A DNA stretch of 55,352 bases from Priestia flexa NBRC 15715 (GCF_001591565.1 NZ_BCVD01000006.1:1-55352); one strand, 5' to 3'; positions 17,279-26,376 are shown, counted from the first letter of the stretch. Translations and numbers: made by a program. The notes: generated from the letters alone by a model not told the origin.

Positions 17279-18418
17279 TTAGCATCCAATTTGCCTAGCA
17301 ATAACGGAACGCTGAATTTCAGATGTCCCTTCACCAATCTCCAACAGCTTGGCATCACGTAAAAAGCGCTCAACCTGATACTCTTTCATATAACCATATC
17401 CACCGTGGATTTGAATCGCTTGGCTCGCTACTTCCATACATATTTCAGAGGCATATAGTTTACACATGGCTGCTTCCTTAGTAAAAGGTTTGCCTTGATC
17501 TTTCAGCCATGCTGCCTTATAAACCATTGTTCTTGCCAGTTCCACTTTCATGGCCATATCTGCTAGTTTAAATTGGATTGCTTGAAAAGACGAAAGTGTT
17601 TTTCCAAACTGCTTTCTTTCTTGTGCATAAGCAAGAGCTTTTTCATAAGCCGCTTGAGCAATTCCAACTCCCATTGCTCCAATTCCAATTCGTCCTCCGT
17701 CGAGCGTTTTTAAGAATTGCTTAAATCCCTCTCCTTTTTTGCCAAGTAGATTTTCTTCTGGCACTTTTACGTCTTCTAGAATTAGTTCCGTTGTATTTGA
17801 AGCATGAAGTCCCATCTTTTCATAATTATCGATGACTGAGAAACCAGCTGCATCAGTCGGCACAATTAACGCAGAAATCTCTTTTTTTCCTTCATGTCTT
17901 GCCGTTACAGCTGTCAAAGCTAAAAATTTTGCATAGCTTGCATTGGTAATGTAGCATTTACTACCGTTAATCGTATATTCACCATTTTCTAACTCTGCAC
18001 TTGTTTCAGTTCCTCCAGCATCACTTCCCGCATTAGGCTCAGTTAACCCAAATGCTCCAAACGATTCTCCTGTGCAGATTGGAACTAAGTATTTTTCTTT
18101 TTGCTCCGGTGTTCCAAATAGGTGAATAGGCGCACCCCCTAACGATACATGAGCAGAATATGTAATTCCCGTTGAACCACACGCTCTGCTTAGCTCTTCT
18201 ACTACAATTGCAAAGCTGACCGTATCAGCACCGCCCCCACCATACTCTTCTGGGAAAGGAAGTCCCATAACGCCTAAATCAGATAACTTTTTAAACACAT
18301 CTAACGGAAATTCTTTCGTCTTGTCTCGTTCCAATGCTCCTGGTGCAACCTCAGCTTCAGAAAACTCTCGAAGTGTTTTTTGAATCATTTTCTGTTCTGC
18401 CGTTAATTCAAAATTCAT
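17279..18418 (-). CDS. Acyl-CoA dehydrogenase (MmgC-like)
   Basis: A 379-residue flavoenzyme that oxidises acyl-CoA to trans-2-enoyl-CoA. Family hallmarks: FGLTEPNAGSDAGGT (FAD/substrate loop), the second signature QAIQIHGGYGYMKEYQVERFLRDAK, and the catalytic base region YKAAW ... EIGEGTSEIQR with Glu in EGTSEI. Length equals B. subtilis MmgC/short-chain enzymes, so short or branched substrates are likely. ATG 18418 lies six bases after GGGGGG. A sigma-A promoter and a full cre site stand just upstream, implying repression by sugars. It has no B. subtilis counterpart at this locus. Confidence 0.9.
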   Translation of the reverse strand: MNFELTAEQKMIQKTLREFSEAEVAPGALERDKTKEFPLDVFKKLSDLGVMGLPFPEEYGGGGADTVSFAIVVEELSRACGSTGITYSAHVSLGGAPIHLFGTPEQKEKYLVPICTGESFGAFGLTEPNAGSDAGGTETSAELENGEYTINGSKCYITNASYAKFLALTAVTARHEGKKEISALIVPTDAAGFSVIDNYEKMGLHASNTTELILEDVKVPEENLLGKKGEGFKQFLKTLDGGRIGIGAMGVGIAQAAYEKALAYAQERKQFGKTLSSFQAIQFKLADMAMKVELARTMVYKAAWLKDQGKPFTKEAAMCKLYASEICMEVASQAIQIHGGYGYMKEYQVERFLRDAKLLEIGEGTSEIQRSVIARQIGC

Positions 18419-18439
18419 CTCAAATCCCCCCAAACAAAA

Positions 18440-18453
18440 TGTATACGCTTACA
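18440..18453 (-). promoter_or_regulatory. cre site at the acyl-CoA dehydrogenase promoter
   Basis: The minus strand reads TGTAAGCGTATACA, which fits the degenerate CcpA consensus WTGNAANCGNWNNCW at every defined core position and is nearly palindromic. It lies directly downstream of the -10 box, the usual place for repression. Confidence 0.6.
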
Positions 18454-18460
18454 ATAATTA

Positions 18461-18490
18461 ATTATAAGTCATTTTTGTAAATTTTCTCAA
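18461..18490 (-). promoter_or_regulatory. Sigma-A promoter of the acyl-CoA dehydrogenase gene
   Basis: On the minus strand TTGAGA (18485-18490), an 18-base spacer and a perfect TATAAT (18461-18466). The rest of the ~310-bp gap up to sigA (18491-18674) is AT-rich and shows no gene. Confidence 0.6.
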
Positions 18491-18674
18491 CTTTTAAAAT
18501 AAGAGAATCTATTTCATGATATAATAAACGAAAGTTTCTTTTAAAAAATGACAGCGATTGCATTTAAGGGCGTGACTGGATAAATTAGTGGATTTTTTTT
18601 AAAAGAGCATTTGCAAAACAAAACTCATTTCAGTAAAATATATTCAAAGGGTAGTGATTGGTAAAAAAAAGAAG

Positions 18675-18712
18675 CAAAAAAATAGTTTACTCCTATATAG
18701 AAGTAAACTATT
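18675..18712 (-). terminator. Terminator of sigA
   Basis: An 11-bp stem (18681-18691 with 18702-18712) followed on the minus strand by a run of T; it closes the yqxD-dnaG-sigA unit. Confidence 0.85.
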
Positions 18713-18727
18713 AATTCATCACAAATT

Positions 18728-19858
18728 CTATTCTAAGAAATCCTTTAAGCGCTTGCTGCGGCTTGGATGTCTTAACTTACGTAGCGCTTTTGCTTCAATT
18801 TGACGAATACGTTCACGCGTTACGCCAAACACTTTTCCAACTTCTTCAAGTGTACGTGTACGACCATCATCTAAGCCAAAACGAAGACGCAGCACATTTT
18901 CTTCACGATCTGTTAACGTATCTAAGACGTCTTCTAATTGCTCTTTTAATAGTTCGTAAGCAGCGTGCTCAGAAGGCGATGTTGCATCTTGATCTTCAAT
19001 GAAGTCACCTAAATGAGAATCATCTTCTTCACCAATAGGCGTTTCAAGTGAAACAGGCTCTTGCGCAATTTTTAAGATTTCACGTACTTTTTCTGGCGTT
19101 AAATCCATATCCTCTGCAATTTCTTCTGGAGATGGCTCACGACCTAAGTCTTGCAGTAATTGACGTTGAACACGAATTAACTTGTTAATTGTTTCTACCA
19201 TGTGTACAGGAATACGAATTGTTCTTGCTTGGTCTGCAATCGCACGTGTGATGGCTTGACGAATCCACCATGTTGCATACGTACTAAATTTGTAACCTTT
19301 ACGGTAATCAAACTTTTCAACCGCTTTAATTAGGCCCATATTTCCTTCTTGAATTAAATCTAAGAAAAGCATGCCGCGTCCTACATATCTCTTAGCAATA
19401 CTTACAACTAGACGTAAGTTTGCTTCTGCTAAACGGCGCTTAGCTTCTTCATCGCCTTCTTCAATACGTTTTGCCAAGTTAATTTCTTCTTCAGCAGATA
19501 GAAGATCTACACGACCAATTTCTTTCAAATACATACGAACAGGGTCATTGATTTTTACTCCTGGTGGCACGCTAAGATCATTCAAATCAAACTCTTCTTC
19601 CTTAGACAATTGTTGAATATCTGGATCCGCATCTTCATTTGCTTCTGCTTCACTCATCACTTCAACACCTTGTTCACCAAGGAATTCATAGTATTCATCC
19701 ATTTGGTCGGACTCAATTTCAAAATTTGCCATGCGCTCGGCAATTTCTTCATATGTGAGAACACCACGTTTTTTACCAATTTCAGTCAATTGTTCTTTGA
19801 CTTGCTCTATTGTTAAATCTGAATCAAGTTGCTTTGAATGTGCTGATTTTTCAGCCAT
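18728..19858 (-). CDS. sigA: Primary sigma factor SigA (RpoD)
   Basis: The housekeeping sigma factor (376 residues) that directs RNA polymerase to -10/-35 promoters. Region 1.1 is at the N-terminus; region 1.2-2 includes [44 protein letters not shown] and the -10-reading helix [14 protein letters not shown]; region 3 and the -35-reading helix of region 4 ([20 protein letters not shown]) follow. ATG 19858 is preceded by GGAAGGAGGGG. It follows dnaG by about 60 bp, the classic macromolecular-synthesis operon. Confidence 0.98.
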   Translation of the reverse strand: MAEKSAHSKQLDSDLTIEQVKEQLTEIGKKRGVLTYEEIAERMANFEIESDQMDEYYEFLGEQGVEVMSEAEANEDADPDIQQLSKEEEFDLNDLSVPPGVKINDPVRMYLKEIGRVDLLSAEEEINLAKRIEEGDEEAKRRLAEANLRLVVSIAKRYVGRGMLFLDLIQEGNMGLIKAVEKFDYRKGYKFSTYATWWIRQAITRAIADQARTIRIPVHMVETINKLIRVQRQLLQDLGREPSPEEIAEDMDLTPEKVREILKIAQEPVSLETPIGEEDDSHLGDFIEDQDATSPSEHAAYELLKEQLEDVLDTLTDREENVLRLRFGLDDGRTRTLEEVGKVFGVTRERIRQIEAKALRKLRHPSRSKRLKDFLE

Positions 19859-19921
19859 CAAATCCCCTCCTTCCAAAATTTTGAGGACACCTTTTTTAAA
19901 AGTGGGACTAATAAACACGTT

Positions 19922-21730
19922 TTATTTTAACGCCTTTTTTAATTCCAAAATTTCCATTGCAATCGTCGCAGCCTTTACATAATCCTTTTGACGCTCCGCT
20001 TCTTGCCTTTGCTGCTCTTTTTCTTTTATTATGGACTTCTTTTCATAATTCAACACTTGTTGAATGTAATCATGCAACGCTTGCTCCGACAATTCTTCGT
20101 TAATTGACATCATCGCTAGTTCCGAAGCTAAACCTGTCAGATTTGAATCAGGAATACGTTCGATAAAGTTGCTTGGGTTAGGACTATACCCTTCTTCGTA
20201 GTAACCATACAAGTATGTCACAAGAGCCCTATGTTCTTCTATATTAAACTGTGCTTGAAGCAGATCTTGAATCCGAAACGCTATATCCCTGTCTTTTAGC
20301 ATATATGCAATTAAATGCCTCTCTGCATTTTCATGTGCAGGAAGAAGGTTTTTTTTGGTGACAGGATGTCTTGATATAGTATTTCTATTCCAAGAATCAT
20401 TATCCTTTTTCTTTTTCACTTCATGGCGAACTTGTTGCTGCTGTTCCTTTAAAGCATCTAATGAAATTGAAAACTCTTGAGACAGTTGCCTGAGGTAATA
20501 GTCTTTTTCGACCGCTTTTGTTAATTGACTAACTGCTTTTAACACTTCATCAATGTACTTCATGCGATCAGCTTCAATCTGCAAGTTCTTACCACGTCGC
20601 AAGTATCGCATTTTAAACGCCATAAGCGTCAAACTGTTTTCAATGACTTCGTTTCGAAATTTTGCTGCTCCAAACTCTTTTATATAATCGTCAGGGTCAT
20701 ATCCATCCGGCATCGTGGCGACTTTTACTGAGCAGCCTGCATCTGTTAAAATATTCACAGCTTTATACGCAGCTTCAATACCTGCCGAGTCTGCATCATA
20801 GCATACAATAACGGATTCAACGTTTCGACGAATAATTTTTGCCTGCTCTTCTGTAAGCGCAGTACCCATCGTTGCAATTGACTGTTGACACTCAGCAGTA
20901 ACCGATGAAATAACGTCTGCGAATCCTTCAAATAAAATGACTTGTTGATTTTTTCTGATGTGTTTTTTTGCACGGTGAAAATTGTAGAGTGTACGACTTT
21001 TATTAAAGATTGAAGTTTCGGGACTATTTAGATACTTGGGCTGCCCTTTTATCTCTTTTAATAGGCGACCTGAAAAAGCAATGGTTCTTCCTTGTAAGTC
21101 TGCAATAGGAAACATAACTCGATCTCGAAACCGATCGAAATAGCTTTCTTCTTGATTTCGTTTAATAATAAGACCTGCAGCTTCCATTTCATCTGGCTTA
21201 AATCCACGCTTTGTTAAAAACTTAGTAACGAAATCCCAGGAATCTAGCGCATATCCAATTTCAAACTCGTCTATAATTTCTCTTGTGAAACCACGGTTGA
21301 TTAAATAGTCATAGGCTTCCTGGCCTTCTTTTGTATTTACCAATAAATGATGATAAAATTTCTTTAAAAGCTCATGTGCATCAACAAGGGCATTTTCTGA
21401 CTTTGAACCCTCAGAGCTCGGCTGTTGCACTTCATATTCAAATGGAATGTTTCCTTTATCAGCAAGGTGTTGAGCAGCTTCGGTAAATGAAAGCCCCTCT
21501 AAATCCATAACAAATGAAAATGCGTTTCCTCCAGCTCCACAGCCAAAGCAATGATAAATTTGCTTATCTGGCGATACGGAAAACGATGGTGTATTTTCCC
21601 CATGAAACGGACACAGCCCAAAATAGTTTCGGCCCTGTTTCGTTAGCTGCACATAGTCGCTTATGACATCGACAATATCTACTGAACGCCGAATACGATC
21701 AATCACTTCATCAGGAATTCGATTTGCCAT
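19922..21730 (-). CDS. dnaG: DNA primase DnaG
   Basis: Synthesises RNA primers at the replication fork (602 residues). The N-terminal CHC2 zinc finger shows Cys40, His43, Cys61 and Cys64 (LCPFHGE ... YHCFGCGAGGN). The TOPRIM core has VILFEGFADV and VIVCYDADSAGIEAA. The C-terminal ~150 residues, after a charged linker, form the DnaB-helicase interaction domain. It lies 42 bp after yqxD and upstream of sigA. Confidence 0.97.
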   Translation of the reverse strand: MANRIPDEVIDRIRRSVDIVDVISDYVQLTKQGRNYFGLCPFHGENTPSFSVSPDKQIYHCFGCGAGGNAFSFVMDLEGLSFTEAAQHLADKGNIPFEYEVQQPSSEGSKSENALVDAHELLKKFYHHLLVNTKEGQEAYDYLINRGFTREIIDEFEIGYALDSWDFVTKFLTKRGFKPDEMEAAGLIIKRNQEESYFDRFRDRVMFPIADLQGRTIAFSGRLLKEIKGQPKYLNSPETSIFNKSRTLYNFHRAKKHIRKNQQVILFEGFADVISSVTAECQQSIATMGTALTEEQAKIIRRNVESVIVCYDADSAGIEAAYKAVNILTDAGCSVKVATMPDGYDPDDYIKEFGAAKFRNEVIENSLTLMAFKMRYLRRGKNLQIEADRMKYIDEVLKAVSQLTKAVEKDYYLRQLSQEFSISLDALKEQQQQVRHEVKKKKDNDSWNRNTISRHPVTKKNLLPAHENAERHLIAYMLKDRDIAFRIQDLLQAQFNIEEHRALVTYLYGYYEEGYSPNPSNFIERIPDSNLTGLASELAMMSINEELSEQALHDYIQQVLNYEKKSIIKEKEQQRQEAERQKDYVKAATIAMEILELKKALK

Positions 21731-21771
21731 GTTAACAGCTCCGTATTTCTATAGTAATTCTTCATCAAAAG

Positions 21772-22257
21772 CTAAATTCCTTCACGTTTCGACAATATTT
21801 TTTCGAGTGCTGTGCTGAATTTTTCTCTGTCTTCATCGCTAAAAGCTTTAGGACCTTTTGAATAGCGACCTGCTTTTCTTTCCTTTGCTGAAACATATCG
21901 AAAAAAAAGAACCGTATCCATATCGTTCTCACTATATACTTTTCCACGTGGAGACAATACATAAACACGTCGACTAAGAAGCATGCTCGCTAACCCTGTA
22001 TCCTGTGTTACAGCGACATCTCCTTGCTGAACATGATTTAAAATGTATAAGTCTACTGCTTCCTTCTCACTATCTACGTAAACCCACTTACCAGCTGAAG
22101 GGTTTGTTTGCATGTGAGCATATGAAGCAACAAAAACAACCTCAACGCAGTATGTATGTGCCAGTTCTACAATCTCTTTTTTTACAGGACACGCATCAGC
22201 ATCGACAAAAATCGTATAGTTTCTTTTGCTATAACTCTGTATTCTACATCCCTCCAC
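21772..22257 (-). CDS. yqxD: DUF188/YaiI family protein YqxD
   Basis: A 161-residue protein of the UPF0178 family, a PIN-like fold whose biochemical role is unknown. Conserved motifs are IFVDADACPVK near the N-terminus, VAVTQDTGLASMLL in the middle, and the basic SAKERKAGRYSKGPKAF near the C-terminus. The GTG at 22257 is the best in-frame start, with AAGGA five bases upstream; a GGAGGG overlapping the start has no canonical start codon after it. It leads dnaG as in B. subtilis. Confidence 0.85.
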   Translation of the reverse strand: MEGCRIQSYSKRNYTIFVDADACPVKKEIVELAHTYCVEVVFVASYAHMQTNPSAGKWVYVDSEKEAVDLYILNHVQQGDVAVTQDTGLASMLLSRRVYVLSPRGKVYSENDMDTVLFFRYVSAKERKAGRYSKGPKAFSDEDREKFSTALEKILSKREGI

Positions 22258-22309
22258 AGATTCCTTCTACCATTTGTAATTTCATGTAGATTGCGTTTGT
22301 CGAATACTT

Positions 22310-22368
22310 TTTAGACTCAATCCTTGACATTTATATAAATAGTTTATTCGTTCTTCACAGAGTCTAAA
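22310..22368. repeat. Inverted repeat upstream of yqxD
   Basis: Perfect 9-base arms TTTAGACTC (22310-22318) and GAGTCTAAA (22360-22368) are separated by 41 bases that include TTGACA (22324-22329) on the plus strand. The pair could be a protein-binding site or a long cruciform; no promoter of good quality was placed with certainty here. Confidence 0.4.
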
Positions 22369-22447
22369 CCTAAAACTATTCTTTTTTATCACAATTTTTA
22401 ATTATAATATAACTACGCAATATTTTCTACCATAAAGTTAAAGAGTA

Positions 22448-22543
22448 GCCCTTCACGCAAAGGGCCATCATTCAGGAATGATGGCTCATAAAGCAACACA
22501 GTGTTGTCACGTCATTTCTTCGTGTAACTGACAACTGCTTTAT
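22448..22543. other. Cluster of three hairpins between ppsR and yqxD
   Basis: Stems: GCCCTT/AAGGGC (22448-22465), CCATCATT/AATGATGG (22465-22484) and an outer ATAAAGCA/TGCTTTAT (22488-22543) that encloses GTTGT-CACG/CGTG-ACAAC. An alternative stem CAACA/TGTTG (22494-22506) competes with the last one. The third hairpin overlaps the ppsR stop. No strong T tract follows on the minus strand, so this is not a simple terminator. The rest of the ~280-bp gap holds the inverted repeat and AT-rich sequence. Confidence 0.45.
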
Positions 22544-23346
22544 TTCTTTTGTTGAATGATTTTCGCAATAATTCCAGCAGTCTCTTCTACAGCTCGATTT
22601 GAGACGTCCACTACTTCACATCCAATTTTATCGACAATTCCTTGGAAGAAATCTAACTCCTCTTTAATTCTTTCAATGTTTGCGTAAATAGCTTGGTCAT
22701 TTAGTCCTAATGATTTTAAACGTTCTTTGCGAATATCATTCAATTTATCAGGACTAATCATCAGGCCAATGCATTTTTTAGGCGACACGTGAAAGAGTTC
22801 TTCTGGTGGATCTACTTCCGGTACGATTGGAACGTTAGCCACCTTTAAACGTTTATGAGCTAAAAACTGAGACAGCGGCGTTTTAGACGTTCGTGATACT
22901 CCAATGAGCACAATATCTGCTCGCAGAATGCCTCTTGGATCTCGTCCATCATCATATTTAACTGCAAATTCAATCGCTTCCACTTTTTTGAAATAATCAT
23001 CATCTAGCTTGCGAACCGTTCCTGGTTCATATCTTGGCGATAGCTGATAGGATGATTGAATTTTATCAATAAGCGGTCCAATAATATCAAAAACTTCCAC
23101 GCCTTTTTTAGCCGCTTCGTTCAGCAAAAAGTTTCGCATTTCTGGTTTCACAAGCGTAAATCCAATAATTCCATTATTCAACTTAGCCAAAGATACCACT
23201 TCTGCTAACGTAGCAGTATCTTCTACATAAGGAACTCGTTTAATAATAAACTCCGTCATATTAAATTGACTGGAAGCTGCTTTGACAACTAATTCTGCTG
23301 TTTCCCCAACCGAATCTGAAATTACATATAAGCATGGGTTGTTCAT
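22540..23346 (-). CDS. yqfL: PEP synthase / PPDK regulatory kinase-phosphorylase-like protein YqfL (PpsR family)
   Basis: A 268-residue DUF299 protein. Family members phosphorylate and dephosphorylate pyruvate,phosphate dikinase or PEP synthase. The N-terminal part begins [15 protein letters not shown], and the nucleotide-binding loop is [15 protein letters not shown] followed by [10 protein letters not shown]. It is paired with ccpN, whose B. subtilis homologue represses gluconeogenic genes and works with YqfL, so a role in gluconeogenic control is likely. The gap to ccpN is 36 bp. Confidence 0.9.
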   Translation of the reverse strand: MNNPCLYVISDSVGETAELVVKAASSQFNMTEFIIKRVPYVEDTATLAEVVSLAKLNNGIIGFTLVKPEMRNFLLNEAAKKGVEVFDIIGPLIDKIQSSYQLSPRYEPGTVRKLDDDYFKKVEAIEFAVKYDDGRDPRGILRADIVLIGVSRTSKTPLSQFLAHKRLKVANVPIVPEVDPPEELFHVSPKKCIGLMISPDKLNDIRKERLKSLGLNDQAIYANIERIKEELDFFQGIVDKIGCEVVDVSNRAVEETAGIIAKIIQQKK

Positions 23347-23382
23347 TTTGGCACATCCCCTTAATCATTTTAATCACTTCGA

Positions 23383-24024
23383 TTATAATACTTCATCATG
23401 AGCCAGTGCTACTAGTAATTTTGTGATATTTGTTTTGGTCACTCTTCCTACTACCTCAAGTCCTGCGTCTACTTTTTTCACCACGGGAATGGCATCAATT
23501 TGTTTCTCAATCAGCACTTGTGCAATATCAATGAGAAGCTCTTCACGATGACAATATGTAATGTTAGGCATCCTAGTCATAATAATATGAACAGGAATTG
23601 ATGTAAGCTCTTGTTTCCCGATGCTGGCACGCAGCAAGTCTTTTCGAGATAGAACTCCTACTAATAACGACTGTTCATCCACAACAAACAACGTTCCTAC
23701 ATCTTCTAGAAACATCGTACAAATCGCATCGTATACGGACACATTCTCATTGACTACAACAGGAATAGATTGATAGTCCTGAACTTGGATTTTTTTGATT
23801 TTATCCGTTAGCAGCTGCGCCCCTGTTTTTCCTGTATAGAAATAACCCACACGAGGTCGTGCTTCTAAATAACCTGCCATTGTTAAAATCGCTAAGTCCG
23901 GTCGCAGCGTTGCACGCGTTAAGTTTAGCTTATCTGCAATATGCTCTCCAGTAATGGGACCTTGATCTTTTACAATCTGTAAGATGTGCTCTTGTCTTTT
24001 ATTTAGTTCGATTTTAATCACCAC
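23383..24024 (-). CDS. ccpN: Gluconeogenesis repressor CcpN
   Basis: A 213-residue transcription factor with an N-terminal winged helix (residues ~5-65: RQEHILQIV ... TRATLRPDLAILTMAGYLEARPRVGYFY) and two CBS domains (~80-205) that sense nucleotides. In B. subtilis it represses gapB, pckA and the small RNA SR1 on sugars. The start is uncertain: GTG 24024 and GTG 24021 overlap the best ribosome-binding site (TAGGTGGTGAT), while the correctly spaced codon is ATC or ATT. It leads ppsR-like yqfL. Confidence 0.92.
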   Translation of the reverse strand: MVIKIELNKRQEHILQIVKDQGPITGEHIADKLNLTRATLRPDLAILTMAGYLEARPRVGYFYTGKTGAQLLTDKIKKIQVQDYQSIPVVVNENVSVYDAICTMFLEDVGTLFVVDEQSLLVGVLSRKDLLRASIGKQELTSIPVHIIMTRMPNITYCHREELLIDIAQVLIEKQIDAIPVVKKVDAGLEVVGRVTKTNITKLLVALAHDEVL

Positions 24025-24059
24025 CTAACTGTTAAATGTGACATACTATTTATAGAAAC

Positions 24060-24087
24060 ATTATATACTTTTTATTCAAAAGTAAAA
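24060..24087 (-). promoter_or_regulatory. Candidate sigma-A promoter of ccpN
   Basis: On the minus strand TTTTAC (24082-24087), a 16-base spacer and TATAAT (24060-24065), about 40 bases before the gene. Confidence 0.45.
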
Positions 24088-24129
24088 GATGAAAAGATAT
24101 ATTTTTAAAAGGATTTTTTATTCTATCAT

Positions 24130-24170
24130 GTTACGGCCAAAAAAACATGAAAGATGCCTGTAACTTTTTT
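24130..24170 (+). terminator. Plus-strand terminator-like hairpin with no obvious gene
   Basis: GTTAC-GGC (24130-24137) pairs with GCC-(T)-GTAAC (24156-24164) across an 18-base loop, followed by six T. It points rightward although both neighbours are leftward genes. Confidence 0.35.
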
Positions 24171-24200
24171 AATGACTATTCGCTTTTTTAAATCAATAGT

Positions 24201-24242
24201 AAAAAGGGCGTCTCAAATATTACTTTATCCTTTGAGGCACCC
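24201..24242 (-). terminator. Terminator of recO
   Basis: A 12-bp stem (24206-24217 with 24231-24242) with one mismatch and one G-U pair, followed on the minus strand by five T. It ends the era-yqzL-recO transcript. Confidence 0.8.
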
Positions 24243-24274
24243 TCACGTTATGTTATAAAACTCATACGTAACCT

Positions 24275-25042
24275 TTATTCGCTTTTAGTTGGCAGTGCCG
24301 CTTTCAAAGATTCCATCTGAGTTAAAAATCGCTTTGTTTTTAAATACAAGCCTGAATACTCATCATAATATTGATCAATAATAAAGTGCAATTGTTTTTT
24401 CGTTTCCGGCTTAACTGAAATAGAGCCTAGTCTTTTTAAATCCATATAATAAAATAAGCGCAGTAATTTAACGGTCATGGGCGTCAGTTTAAAATGATAC
24501 GGATCTTTTTCTAGGCAACGGTGACAAATAAAGCCCCCTTCGCGTACAGAAAAGTGGAAAGTTCCTTCTTTTGCATGACAGACCGCGCATTCATCAAGAA
24601 TTGGATATAAACCTAGTACATTCAACATCTTCATTTCATAAATATACATTAAAATTTCAGTATCGTATCCTTCATTCATATAATGAATCGTTTGGTAAAG
24701 TAGCTCAAACAGAAACGGATTTGGCTTGTTGTTATCTGTTCCCTTATCCGTTAATTCAAGAATATAAGAAGCATACGCGGTTGTAAAAATATCTTCGCGT
24801 ATGCTTCTCATAGAAGAAATCACTTCACCTTGCTGAAGAGTTCCCATTCCTGAACCTGCTTGTATAAAGAAATAGCCATACGTAAATAACTGTGTCACAG
24901 AAGCTAAACGGCTACTCGGCTTCTTCGCGCCCCTGGCCATTAAGCCTACCTTGCCCAATTCACGTGAATAGATGGTTACAATTTTATTTGATTCACCATA
25001 GTCATTCGTTCGAATAACAATACCTTCACATTTTTTAAACAA
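24275..25042 (-). CDS. recO: DNA repair protein RecO
   Basis: A 255-residue recombination mediator that helps load RecA onto SSB-coated DNA in the RecFOR pathway. The N-terminal OB fold begins [16 protein letters not shown]; the zinc finger is visible as [11 protein letters not shown] ... FICHRC (four Cys). The start is TTG, about six bases after AGGTGAT. It follows yqzL and era. In B. subtilis glyQ and glyS come next; here ccpN follows after a terminator. Confidence 0.95.
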   Translation of the reverse strand: MFKKCEGIVIRTNDYGESNKIVTIYSRELGKVGLMARGAKKPSSRLASVTQLFTYGYFFIQAGSGMGTLQQGEVISSMRSIREDIFTTAYASYILELTDKGTDNNKPNPFLFELLYQTIHYMNEGYDTEILMYIYEMKMLNVLGLYPILDECAVCHAKEGTFHFSVREGGFICHRCLEKDPYHFKLTPMTVKLLRLFYYMDLKRLGSISVKPETKKQLHFIIDQYYDEYSGLYLKTKRFLTQMESLKAALPTKSE

Positions 25043-25067
25043 ACTTTATCACCTACTGTTGGGAAGG

Positions 25068-25211
25068 CTACGAAACTGGAGAATTGAGACCATCAGTATC
25101 ATCTTCGTGTGCTTCAGGCCCTTCTATTACCTCTTTTTCAAGTTCTTTGAAAAGAAGGTATGTATCGATACTACCTGTTTGTGAAAAGACGTTCCAAGTA
25201 AAATTCAACAT
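25068..25211 (-). CDS. yqzL: YqzL family small protein
   Basis: A 47-residue protein (MLNFTWNVFSQTGSIDTY, then an acidic helical tail ending in LNSPVS). It matches the conserved YqzL sequence and its position between era and recO. The ATG is preceded by AAAGGTGGGAG. Function unknown; no membrane segment. The stop lies 25 bp before recO, so the two are probably co-transcribed. Confidence 0.9.
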   Translation of the reverse strand: MLNFTWNVFSQTGSIDTYLLFKELEKEVIEGPEAHEDDTDGLNSPVS

Positions 25212-25328
25212 AGAACTCCCACCTTTCTAATCGTATAGATCAGATACAATTTCAATTCCTTACGTTTAGAATAGCCTTCCTAGCTAAAATCATGTAACAC
25301 AATTTTTTACAATTTGTGATGTGTTAAT

Positions 25329-26234
25329 TTAATATTCATCTTCTCTAAAACCATAGTCTCTTAAGTGTGATGAACGGTTGCGCCAATCTTTTTGCACCTT
25401 CACCCAAAGCTCTAAGAATACTCTTGAACCTAGTAAAGCTTCAATATCAGCACGCGCTTTTCTACCTACTTCTTTTAGCATTTTCCCTTGCTTTCCGATG
25501 ACGATGCCTTTTTGAGAATCGCGTTCAACAATAATTGTTGCTCCGACGTATATAGCACCGTTATCTCGCTTTTGCATGGAGTCCATGACAACTGCAATGG
25601 AGTGAGGAATTTCTTCGCGCGTTGAATGCAATACCTTTTCACGAATTAATTCTGTAATGATAAAACGCTCTGGATGGTCCGTTACTTGATCAGCAGGATA
25701 GTATTGCGGACCTTCTGGAAGCACTTTTTTAATTTGCTCTAACAAACGCTCTACATTGTTTCCTTGCAAAGCAGAAATTGGGATAATTTCAGCGAAAGGA
25801 TATAGATCCTTATACGTTGTGATAATTGTAAACAACTCATCTGGGTGAATTTCATCAATTTTGTTAATGACTAAAAACACGGGTGTCTTTGTCTCTTTTA
25901 AACGCTCAATGATAAACTCATCACCACGACCTAACCCTTCAGCTGCGTTTACCATAAACAGCACAAGATCTACTTCTTTTAAGGTATTTTGCGCAACTTT
26001 CATCATAAAGTCCCCAAGCTTATGCTTAGGCTTATGAATCCCAGGTGTATCAATGAACACAATCTGTGCCTCATCTTCTGTATAAACGCCTTGAATTTTA
26101 TTACGAGTTGTCTGTGGCTTGTCACTCATAATGGCGATTTTCTGCCCAATTACTCGATTTAAAAAGGTAGACTTCCCAACATTAGGTCTACCAATAATTG
26201 AAACAAAACCTGATTTAAATGTATGATTACTCAT
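25329..26234 (-). CDS. era: GTPase Era
   Basis: An essential 301-residue GTPase that binds 16S rRNA and assists 30S maturation. G1 is GRPNVGKST (residues ~15-23), G2 region PQTTR, G3 [15 protein letters not shown]4 NKIDE, G5 SALQG; the C-terminal KH domain carries [15 protein letters not shown]. It keeps its own extended -10 promoter upstream and is followed by yqzL-recO. The cdd gene that lies between dgkA and era in B. subtilis is absent. Confidence 0.97.
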   Translation of the reverse strand: MSNHTFKSGFVSIIGRPNVGKSTFLNRVIGQKIAIMSDKPQTTRNKIQGVYTEDEAQIVFIDTPGIHKPKHKLGDFMMKVAQNTLKEVDLVLFMVNAAEGLGRGDEFIIERLKETKTPVFLVINKIDEIHPDELFTIITTYKDLYPFAEIIPISALQGNNVERLLEQIKKVLPEGPQYYPADQVTDHPERFIITELIREKVLHSTREEIPHSIAVVMDSMQKRDNGAIYVGATIIVERDSQKGIVIGKQGKMLKEVGRKARADIEALLGSRVFLELWVKVQKDWRNRSSHLRDYGFREDEY

Positions 26235-26340
26235 GTAAAGCCTCCGATGATTGATCCATTCATAATATTCTTATCACCTTTTCTACAACACGTAATCAGT
26301 TTAGCATGCTGTAAAAAAGAGCAAATCTTACTATAGCATC

Positions 26341-26349
26341 ATTATAGCA
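26341..26349 (-). promoter_or_regulatory. Extended -10 promoter of era-yqzL-recO
   Basis: The minus strand reads TGC-TATAAT, a consensus extended -10 element; a -35 match is poor. It lies in the 142-bp gap between dgkA and era, which also carries the short repeat TATAGC twice. Confidence 0.5.
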
Positions 26350-26376
26350 CAACGCTATATAGAGAATACAAACAAC

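Noticed and set aside
18548-18583. Short plus-strand frame MTAIAFKGVTG between the acyl-CoA dehydrogenase and sigA
   Set aside because: No ribosome-binding site, no family resemblance, 11 codons only.
24025-24274. T-box leader remnant from a lost glyQS operon
   Set aside because: No T-box core sequence or specifier stem could be recognised on the minus strand.
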